7,710 bases of DNA from UMGS1124 sp045541255 (GTDB lineage Bacteria; Bacillota_I; Bacilli_A; RF39; UBA660): assembly GCA_045541255.1 (NCBI GenBank), contig JAZQIU010000035.1:1-7710 (forward strand). Reading direction: 5' to 3'. The notes under the pieces are model-generated. The model was given only the letters and a program-made list of their open reading frames with translations, was not told where the DNA came from and did not search any database. This document shows positions 1-6,100 of this stretch, piece after piece (position 1 is the first letter of the stretch; every line of letters begins with the position of its first letter). A program made the translations under genes and the position numbers.

Positions 1-192
1 ATTATAAATGTTAATGATCATAAATGTTTAAAAGAAACAGTAAATTTAGCAAAAGAGATATTTATTTTATCAGAACAAGATGGAAAAATAGAAAAAAATG
101 CTTTTCCGTTAGTTCCTATAGTAACAAAAGAACCTCCAAAAGAAATAATAATAAATTTAAGTAAGAGAAAAAGAAAACATAATAAAATTTAA
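1..192 (+). CDS. C-terminal end of an unidentified protein (5' truncated by window)
   Basis: An open frame runs from base 1 to a TAA stop at 190-192 and gives the last 63 residues of a protein. The tail is lysine-rich (ending KRKRKHNKI) and has a Pro/Lys stretch before it. I recognise no domain or catalytic motif in this fragment. Reality of the gene is supported by the uninterrupted frame, codon use like the rest of the window, and an intrinsic terminator that begins three bases after the stop. The basic C-terminus would suit a nucleic-acid-binding protein of a mobile element (replication, mobilisation or recombination), but that is only a guess. The start lies outside the window. Confidence 0.65.
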   Translation: MINVNDHKCLKETVNLAKEIFILSEQDGKIEKNAFPLVPIVTKEPPKEIIINLSKRKRKHNKI

Positions 193-194
193 TT

Positions 195-217
195 AAACAC
201 GTTAATCGTGTTTTTTT
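195..217 (+). terminator. Intrinsic terminator of the upstream gene
   Basis: A 7-bp stem AAACACG/CGTGTTT (195-201 with 207-213) closes a TTAAT loop and is followed by more T (T-run 211-217). It begins three bases after the stop of the 1-192 frame, so it should end that transcript and separate it from the parA region. Confidence 0.85.
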
Positions 218-224
218 AAATGTA

Positions 225-253
225 TTAACAGAATATTATTTTTTTCATAAAAT
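225..253 (+). promoter_or_regulatory. Predicted sigma-A-type promoter before the amidase remnant
   Basis: TTAACA (225-230) matches the -35 consensus at five of six bases and TAAAAT (248-253) matches the -10 at five of six, with an ideal 17-bp spacer. It follows the upstream terminator. Transcription would start near 260, immediately before the ATG at 271. It is the best promoter candidate I found in the window and the only good one upstream of parA; a transcript from it must pass two terminators to reach parA. Confidence 0.6.
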
Positions 254-270
254 ATCTTGAGGTGATAATA

Positions 271-336
271 ATGAATAATTCACTAAAAGGCGTTGTAATA
301 GATCCAGGTCATGGTGGAATAGCTTATACCAAATGA
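271..336 (+). pseudogene. Truncated N-acetylmuramoyl-L-alanine amidase (amidase_3) 5' remnant
   Basis: A 21-codon frame starts at ATG 271 after the ribosome-binding site AGGTGAT (260-266) and ends with TGA at 334-336. Its first 16 residues, MNNSLKGVVIDPGHGG, are a typical amidase_3 beginning: the VVIDPGHGG strand carries the first zinc-ligand histidine. A full enzyme would continue for well over 150 residues with further zinc ligands and cleave the peptide stem from peptidoglycan. Here homology stops just after GHGG, the frame ends five codons later, and no other frame downstream resumes the family. It is thus a 5' fragment with its promoter and start signals intact, probably left by a recombination or insertion. 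It could still be translated as a leader peptide ahead of the tandem terminators; that is inference. Confidence 0.7.
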
Positions 337-417
337 GGTTATATATGGTTTAATGCTAGATAATACAAGGGTTTATAGATAACTATATATAGAAATTAAT
401 TTTAAATAATTACATAT
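337..417. other. Non-coding stretch after the amidase remnant
   Basis: This very AT-rich stretch has stops in all plus-strand frames and no recognisable protein similarity. A GATAAT at 359-364 lacks a convincing -35 partner at normal spacing. I see no iterons or tRNA. Apart from the remnant, the terminators and the parA signals, nothing else is visible between 193 and 491. Confidence 0.5.
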
Positions 418-445
418 AAGACTAACGAAAGTTAGTTTTTTTTTT
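418..445 (+). terminator. Strong intrinsic terminator upstream of parA (first of two)
   Basis: The stem ACTAAC/GTTAGT (421-426 with 431-436) closes a GAAA tetraloop and can be extended through 418-420 with 437-439 using one G-T wobble. The T-run spans 436-445, ten bases. No complete gene precedes it, only the amidase remnant, so it ends a short leader transcript 46 bases before the parA start. Confidence 0.8.
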
Positions 446-451
446 GTACAT

Positions 452-476
452 AGCCATCTTATTTAAGGTGGCTTTT
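452..476 (+). terminator. Second hairpin/terminator abutting the parA ribosome-binding site
   Basis: AGCCATCTT (452-460) pairs with AAGGTGGCT (465-473) in a 9-bp stem with one G-T wobble and an ATTT loop, followed by a short T-run (473-476). It ends two bases before the parA Shine-Dalgarno sequence. It could be a weak terminator, an attenuator, or, as a 22-bp inverted repeat in DNA, an operator for autoregulation. Confidence 0.6.
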
Positions 477-478
477 AG

Positions 479-486
479 AAAGGAGG
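479..486 (+). promoter_or_regulatory. parA ribosome-binding site
   Basis: AAAGGAGG lies five bases before ATG 492 and fixes that start. The frame is open further upstream to a TTG at 444, but that codon lies at the edge of the first terminator's T-run and has no ribosome-binding site. Confidence 0.9.
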
Positions 487-491
487 AGAAT

Positions 492-1313
492 ATGGCGAAT
501 TGTAAAGTAATATCTATTGCTAATCAAAAAGGTGGTGTTGGTAAAACTACTACCACATTTAATTTAGGAGTAGCATTATCTAAATTAGGCAATAAAGTTT
601 TATTAGTTGATATAGATCCACAAGCAGATTTAACTACAAGCATGGGATTTTACGACAATGAAAATATTGAAACTATATCGGATTTAATGCTAAGGTCAAT
701 CAATGATGAGAATATCAATGCAGAAAATGTGATATTACATCACGAAGAAAGTGTTGACTTAATTCCTTCTAATTTGGAGTTATCTGCTTTAGAAATGTCT
801 TTAGTCAATGCTATGAGTAGAGAATATACTTTGAGAAATTGCTTAAAAGATTTGAAAGAAAAGTACGATTATATACTCATTGATTGTCCACCCTCGTTAG
901 CTATAATAACTGTAAATGCACTAGCAAGTTCAGACAAGGTTATAATTCCTGTTCAAACACAATATCTAGCTGCTAAAAATATGGGACAGTTATTGAAGAC
1001 AGTGGGAAGAATAAAAAGACAAATTAATCCTAAATTAGAAGTTGGTGGAATACTATTAACTTTAGTTGATGAAAGAACAAATTTATCTAAAGAAACAAAA
1101 TATGAATTACAAAGAAACTATGGAGATGTTATTAAGATATTTAATAATAAAATACCAATAGCAGTTAAGGCAGCAGAAGCCACTACTGAAGGTAAAAGCA
1201 TATTTTCTTATAATAGGAATAGTAAAGTAGCAGAAGCATATTATCAGTTTGCAAAGGAGGTTGAAGAAAATGGAAAAACGAGAAAGCAGAATGCACCTAC
1301 CTACATTAGATGA
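492..1313 (+). CDS. parA: ParA-family partition ATPase
   Basis: This 273-residue cytoplasmic protein belongs to the ParA/Soj/MinD-type ATPases, which bind nucleoid DNA as ATP dimers and move ParB-bound DNA to daughter cells. Residues 11-20 hold the deviant Walker A motif (NQKGGVGKTT, signature lysine K13 and catalytic lysine K18). VLLVDIDPQADLT (36-48) is the switch I/A' motif, and YDYILIDCPPSL (125-136) is Walker B with D131. There is no N-terminal helix-turn-helix, so it is the short Soj/ParA-Ib-like size and is unlikely to be a sequence-specific repressor by itself. The last 14 codons overlap the start of parB in another frame, giving a basic tail unlike the family core. The two genes are surely cotranscribed and probably translationally coupled. 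Entry of transcription is odd: two hairpin terminators lie between the only good upstream promoter and the start. Confidence 0.95.
   Translation: MANCKVISIANQKGGVGKTTTTFNLGVALSKLGNKVLLVDIDPQADLTTSMGFYDNENIETISDLMLRSINDENINAENVILHHEESVDLIPSNLELSALEMSLVNAMSREYTLRNCLKDLKEKYDYILIDCPPSLAIITVNALASSDKVIIPVQTQYLAAKNMGQLLKTVGRIKRQINPKLEVGGILLTLVDERTNLSKETKYELQRNYGDVIKIFNNKIPIAVKAAEATTEGKSIFSYNRNSKVAEAYYQFAKEVEENGKTRKQNAPTYIR
1253..1260 (+). promoter_or_regulatory. parB ribosome-binding site inside parA
   Basis: AAAGGAGG lies nine bases before ATG 1270 and within the 3' end of parA. It decides the parB start; an in-frame TTG at 1249 lies upstream of this site, and a second ATG at 1291 has no comparable site. 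Confidence 0.9.
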
Positions 1314-2235
1314 TTTGTTTACAACACAAGAAGAAAGAGATAGTGCTAATTTAGAAAAAATAGTTGATATTAGTGTTAAAGATATTGATGATTTTCCTAA
1401 TCACCCATTTAAAGTAATTGATGATGAAGAAATGCAGTTAATGTCAAAAAGTATTAAAGAAAATGGTATATTAGTACCTGTTTTAGTTAGACAAAAAGAA
1501 GATGGTCGCTATGAAATGATTTCAGGACATAGAAGAAAATTTGCAAGTAAATTAGCAGGAATTGATAAGATACCATGTATAGTAAGGGATTTAACTGATG
1601 ATGAAGCAACGATTATTATGGTTGATAGCAATATGCAAAGAGAAAAAATACTCCCAAGTGAGAAAGCATTTGCTTACAAAATGAAATTAGATGCGATTAG
1701 TCATAAAGGAAAAAGAACAGATTTAACTTCGTCGCAAGTTGCGACAAGGTTAGATACTGCTACAATGATTGGTAAGGAGCATGGCGATAGTAGAGATAAT
1801 GTTTATAGGTATATAAGATTAACTTATTTAATACCTAAAATATTAGAATTTGTAGATAATTCAATAATAAAGGATAAAGATAAATTACAAATATCATTAA
1901 GTCCAGCAGTAGAAATATCATATCTTACTAATGAAGAACAATATAAATTACTAGATTATATAGAGTTTAATCAAGTAACACCATCTCATGCACAGGCAAT
2001 AAAACTGAAAGAAATGAGTCAAAATAAAACTTTTAGTGATGAAAAAATGGAAATATTATTAGATGAAGAAAAACCAAATCAAACTCCTAAATTAAGAGTT
2101 AGTATGAATAGGTTAAGCAATGTACTCCCAAACAATTTAAAAAATGATAGGGAGAGAGAGGAGTATGTGATTAAGGCAGTTGAATTTTATGATAGATACC
2201 AAAAACAACGAAAGAAAGCAGACCAGGAAAGATAG
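1270..2235 (+). CDS. parB: ParB/RepB/Spo0J-family partition protein
   Basis: This 321-residue protein is a centromere-binding partner of the ParA encoded just upstream. The N-terminal half is the ParB nuclease-like/CTPase domain. ISVKDIDDFPNHPF starts it near residue 35, GHRRKFA (86-92) is the GxRRxxA nucleotide-binding box, and NMQREKILPSEKA (121-133) is the second conserved box. The central part (about 150-190, around RDNVYRYIRL) has the helix-turn-helix expected to bind parS. The C-terminal part, ending in a charged KQRKKADQER tail, would dimerise. The start at 1270 overlaps parA by 44 bases. Known family members spread as CTP-dependent clamps from parS; I infer the same here. Its own coding sequence contains an exceptional GC-rich palindrome at 1731-1745, a candidate parS. 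Relatives occur on plasmids and on integrative conjugative elements as well as on chromosomes. Confidence 0.93.
   Translation: MEKRESRMHLPTLDDLFTTQEERDSANLEKIVDISVKDIDDFPNHPFKVIDDEEMQLMSKSIKENGILVPVLVRQKEDGRYEMISGHRRKFASKLAGIDKIPCIVRDLTDDEATIIMVDSNMQREKILPSEKAFAYKMKLDAISHKGKRTDLTSSQVATRLDTATMIGKEHGDSRDNVYRYIRLTYLIPKILEFVDNSIIKDKDKLQISLSPAVEISYLTNEEQYKLLDYIEFNQVTPSHAQAIKLKEMSQNKTFSDEKMEILLDEEKPNQTPKLRVSMNRLSNVLPNNLKNDREREEYVIKAVEFYDRYQKQRKKADQER
1731..1745. promoter_or_regulatory. 15-bp GC-rich palindrome in parB, candidate parS or ParB operator
   Basis: GTCGCAA-G-TTGCGAC is a perfect 7-bp inverted repeat around one base. Imperfect symmetry continues to 1725-1751, with 11 of 13 half-site positions complementary. 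It is much richer in G+C than its surroundings and encodes SSQVATR with TCG, TCG, GCG and AGG codons that are scarce elsewhere in this window. It is not the Bacillus-type parS (TGTTTCACGTGAAACA). A site inside the partition operon fits a centromere, but binding is inferred. Confidence 0.45.
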
Positions 2236-2412
2236 TGGGAGTATCTTTTACAAAAAGTCCCTCCTTATAATCCACCCTAAAAATAATACTAACTTTTAAT
2301 TACTTACTGAAAAAGAATATTAAGTATAGTATTTAGTAGTATTACTAGAATCGTACATTTGCAAGAAATGAGCAAAAAAATATACAATAGAACCGAAAAG
2401 GAAGTGATTTGT
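2236..2412. other. Intergenic region with TAGTATT-type motifs
   Basis: The 177 bases after parB contain no ORF of note. The octamer TAATACTA (2284-2291) is the inverse of TAGTATTA (2337-2344), and a close copy TAGTATTT is at 2327-2334. TAGTA-GTAT-TACTA (2334-2347) is a small palindrome. A bulged hairpin (2237-2261) follows parB but lacks a T-run. A TATAGT at 2325-2330 could be a -10 box, without a good -35. The region may hold the promoter of the following gene or a protein-binding site; I cannot show either. Confidence 0.3.
2398..2406 (+). promoter_or_regulatory. Ribosome-binding site for the 2413 start
   Basis: AAGGAAGTG lies six bases before ATG 2413. This chooses the start that puts a hydrophobic segment at the N-terminus; an open frame back to a TTG at 2359 has no such site. 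Confidence 0.75.
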
Positions 2413-3069
2413 ATGAAGTTAATTCGTTTATTTGGAATTATTATTTTGATTTGTCTTGTTTGGGGATTAGGAAGTGCTTTTAATGGAGAAGATTATAAAC
2501 CTGTTGATGAAACTATTGAAGAAACAAGTAATTTAGAAAATACTGTTTCTTTTTCTTCAACTATTGAAAAAGAAATTGAAGAAGAATCAACAAAAGTTGT
2601 GGATAATGATTACAGTGAAGAAAATAATTCTGATGTATCAACAAAAGTTGTGGATAAAACTTCTACAACATCAAGTATTAACAATTCTGTTGATAGTTCT
2701 AGTGTAAAACAAAAAGAAGAACAGATTATTGTTCCAAAGAATGAGAAAGTAGAACAAAAAACAGAAGTTAAAGAAACAAAAGAAGAAACTGTTGTAGATA
2801 TACAAACACAAATAATTACTGAAAGTAATGAAGTTGAAGAAACACCAGAAATTATTGAAGAAATAAAAGAGGAGGTAGATAATGAATTAGAAAAATTAAA
2901 GAAACAAGTAGAATATTCAACCTATGATGAGTGTATGAATATAGGATTTGAAGAAGCAATAAAAGACCCAATAGGTATATTAGGATTTAGTTGTCCATAT
3001 ATTGCTTATGAGGGTAAAATCATAGGTTATAGATTACAATTAGATTATACAAATCCTATGGAAAACTGA
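2413..3069 (+). CDS. Membrane-anchored protein of unknown function with acidic stalk
   Basis: I do not recognise this 218-residue protein. Residues 1-22 (MKLIRLFGIIILICLVWGLG) form an uncleaved-looking membrane anchor or signal peptide with two basic residues before it; there is no lipobox. Residues about 25-160 are a low-complexity Glu/Thr/Val/Lys/Ser stalk, probably extracytoplasmic and unstructured, with a 21-base in-frame duplication giving STKVVD twice, 17 codons apart. Residues about 163-215 look folded (YSTYDECMNIGFEEAIKDP...) and carry two cysteines, C174 and C194, which could form a disulfide outside the cell; GKIIGYRLQLDY near the end resembles a terminal beta-strand pair. The gene lies between partition genes and a surface adhesin with its sortase, so a role in the envelope stage of conjugation or adhesin display is possible but unproven. 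A terminator follows three bases after the stop. Confidence 0.8.
   Translation: MKLIRLFGIIILICLVWGLGSAFNGEDYKPVDETIEETSNLENTVSFSSTIEKEIEEESTKVVDNDYSEENNSDVSTKVVDKTSTTSSINNSVDSSSVKQKEEQIIVPKNEKVEQKTEVKETKEETVVDIQTQIITESNEVEETPEIIEEIKEEVDNELEKLKKQVEYSTYDECMNIGFEEAIKDPIGILGFSCPYIAYEGKIIGYRLQLDYTNPMEN
2586..2657 (+). repeat. Exact 21-base in-frame direct repeat in the stalk
   Basis: Bases 2586-2606 and 2637-2657 are identical and 51 bases apart (17 codons), each coding for STKVVD. The core CAAC-AAAA-GTTG of each copy is itself a small inverted repeat. This points to stalk growth by duplication. Confidence 0.85.
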
Positions 3070-3070
3070 T

Positions 3071-3094
3071 GGCAACTTATGTTGCTTTTTTTTT
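3071..3094 (+). terminator. Intrinsic terminator between the stalk protein and the adhesin gene
   Basis: GCAAC (3072-3076) pairs with GTTGC (3081-3085) around a TTAT loop, extendable by a G-T wobble (3071 with 3086), and is followed by T at 3086-3094 (nine bases). It ends only 26 bases before the adhesin ATG at 3121, leaving no room for a promoter between them. Confidence 0.75.
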
Positions 3095-3106
3095 GGAAAA
3101 AAATTG

Positions 3107-3114
3107 AAAGGAAA
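3107..3114 (+). promoter_or_regulatory. Adhesin ribosome-binding site
   Basis: AAAGGAAA lies six bases before ATG 3121, the start that gives a standard signal peptide. An in-frame ATG at 3079 lies in the terminator loop, lacks a ribosome-binding site and would place extra residues ahead of the signal sequence. Confidence 0.8.
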
Positions 3115-3120
3115 GAGAAA

Positions 3121-6100
3121 ATGAAAAAGAGTAAATTTTTATTACTTATGGCAGTAGTAGTAACTGCTGTTTTAGGTTTTCTAGGTATTACAAAAGTTAA
3201 TGCACAAACTTATTACGAAACATTAGTAGAAGAAAAAATACCAGGACACTACTATACTCGTAGAGGTGGAGGAAAACCTTATATGTCTGCACAATATAGT
3301 ACTTATACAATGAATGGTAAAGTAGTTTACTGTATTGAGCCAGGAGTTGATATAACAACACATGATTATAATGGTGCAGATGGATTAGTTAATTCGCCTT
3401 ATGATGCTGCAACAAATAAGAAAATTGAGTTGATAGGACATTATGGATATGATTATCCTGGTCATCAAACATTAAGATATAGAATGGCTGCTCAATCACT
3501 TATTTGGGAAACAACAGGAGGGCAAATTATAGAGTTCTGGACAGAAGCTTCTGGATGGGGAGATTTTATAAATCTTAACAAAGAAAGAAACGAAATAATG
3601 AGATTAGTAAATGCTCATTACAATAAACCTAGTTTTAATGGTAGTTCAATGGAAGTTATAGTTGGACAAGAATATAAAGTAACTGATACAAATGGTTTAA
3701 TGAGTGAGTATGCTTTATACAAAGCAGATGGAATAGATGTTAGAATTAGTGGAAATGATATTTATTTCACACCAAGAGCAACAGGAAATATTAGTTTAAG
3801 TGTTGCTAGAAAACATTATGATAATAACACTACAATAGTTTTTAAAGGAAATGATGAGAAATCTCAAAAAATGGGATATTTTAGATTTTCAGATCCTGTT
3901 GTAGCAACGTTAAATCTTAATGTATTAGGTGGTAAAATTAAAATTACAAAAGTTGATAGTGAAAATAATACAACTACACCACAGGGACAAGCGACATTAG
4001 TTGGTGCTAAATATAATGTTATCAATTCAAGTGGTACAGTAGTTACAACATTAACTATTGGAGATGACAAAACTGCTATTACAGGTCATTTACCATTAGG
4101 AACTTATACAATTAAAGAAGTATCACCATCAACAGGTTATTACCTAAACGATACATCTTATACAGTAACTGTTAATTCAAGTGATACAGTAAGTATTACA
4201 GTTAAAGAAGATGTAGTTAAAGCACCAATTAAAGTAAACAAAGTAGATAGTGAAACTAAAACTTGTAAAGCAAGTGGTATGGCATCATTATCTGGTGCAG
4301 TTTATGAAGTATTTGATAGTAATGGTAATTTAGTAGATACAATTACAACAGGAAATGATTGTAGTGCTACTTCAAAATATTTACCTTATGGAAAATACAC
4401 AGTAAAAGAAAAAACACCATCAACAGGTTATTACATTGATGAGAATACTTATGATGTAAATATAAATGATGGTAATGTTAAAGTGGTAACATCAACAGAA
4501 AATGTTATTAAAGGTAGAATTAAAGTTAATAAAATTGATAGTGAAACTAAAACTTGTAAAGCATTAGGACAAGCGACATTAGTTGGTGCTAAATTTGATA
4601 TTAAAGACCATAACAATAATGTTGTTGATACTATAACTATTGGAGATGATTGTACTGCAACATCTAAATATTTACCTTATGGAAAATATACTGTTGTAGA
4701 AACAAAACAACCAAAAGGTTATTATATAAATACTGAAGTATTTGAACAATTCATATCAGTTAAACAAGATTATTCTATAACTGTAAAAGAAGATGTAATC
4801 AAAAACTTTATTAGTATTTTAAAACAATACGATTATGTAAATGGCAATACAACATTCTTAAATGCAGAAGCAAATATTACTTTTGAAATATTCTATCCTA
4901 ATGGGACAAAATATGGAGAAGTAAAAACTGATAAGAATGGGTATGCTACTTTAGATATACCTTATGGTGTATGGAAGTTTCATCAAGTAAATAGTAATAC
5001 AGGATTTGAAAAGATATATGATTTCTTTATTACTGTTGATGAAAATAGTGAATTAGAACAATATTACAATATTTTAAATAATAAAATATCTGCTTATGTT
5101 CAAGTTGTAAAAAAAGATAACGAAACAGGTAAGACTATTGCTATCCAAAATGTAAAATTCAAAATACAAAATACTGATACAAAACAATATGTATCACAAT
5201 ATGTTGGTGGCAAAGTTTATGATAACTTTATGACTGATGAGAATGGAGTATTTACTACTTATTTAAAACTAGAAGCAGGGAATTATAAGTTAGTGGAAAT
5301 TGAAAGTCCAAAAGGTTATTTACTATCTAAAGATGGATTAGAATTTTCTATTGGAGAAAACACAGAATATAATTACACTACTTATGGTGCTATTGTAGTA
5401 GTAGAGTTTAAGAATACTCCAATTAAAGGACAAGTTGAAATATTTAAAAATGGCGATAAGTTTGTTGTAGAAGATGGAACTTTTAGTTATAAAGATATTT
5501 CATTAAAAGGAATTAAGTTTAATATCTATGCAGACGAAGATATTAAATCAGCTGATGGCAATTATTTATACTATAACAAAGGCGATTTAGTACAAACAGT
5601 TACAACTGATGAAAATGGTTATGTTAAGAGTAAAAAATTACCATTAGGTAAGTATTATCTTGTTGAAGTGGAAACAAAAGAAAACTATGTTTTAGATACT
5701 AAAGAATATCATTTTGAACTTACTGAAAAAGATAATAAGACTGCTATTGTGTATGACACATATAAAGCATATAATTATTTGAAAAAAGGAACACTAGAAT
5801 TTACTAAAACTGATTTTAGTACAAGTGATCCAATACCTTTTGTAGAGTTTGAAATATATACAGAAAAAGATGAGTTAATCTATTCTGGTAAAACTAATCA
5901 AGAGGGTAAAATTGTTATTAAAGAATTAGCAGTAGGAAAATACTACATTGTAGAGAAAAATGCTGCAGAGGGTTATGTTTCTAATGATGAAAAAGTGCTA
6001 TTTGAAATTAAAGAAAATGGCGAAGTAGTTAAAGCAAATATGACTAATAAAAAAATAACATCTACATTAAAAATTACTAAAGTGGATGAAGATGAAAAAT

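Noticed and set aside
1..30. ATAAATGTT twice (4-12 and 20-28) as iterons
   Set aside because: Only two short copies occur, within an apparent coding frame in AT-rich sequence.
334..336. TGA read as Trp, which would extend the amidase remnant
   Set aside because: Reading through adds only a few codons without amidase similarity, and TGA is a genuine stop for parA and the 2413-3069 gene.
444..491. Longer parA start at TTG 444
   Set aside because: The extension overlaps the terminator T-run and second hairpin, and the strong Shine-Dalgarno at 479-486 points to ATG 492.
2237..2261. Hairpin after parB as a terminator
   Set aside because: The GGGA..CTTTT/AAAAG..TCCC stem has a four-base bulge and no T-run follows it.
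2247..2271. Promoter TTTACA / TATAAT after parB
   Set aside because: Both boxes look good but the spacer is 13 bases, too short for a sigma-A promoter.
3079..3120. Adhesin start at ATG 3079
   Set aside because: That ATG is in the terminator loop, lacks a ribosome-binding site and would bury the signal peptide behind 14 residues.
3864..4070. 68-codon minus-strand ORF
   Set aside because: It lies wholly inside the adhesin repeat coding sequence, has no ribosome-binding site or family resemblance, and is a reading-frame shadow.
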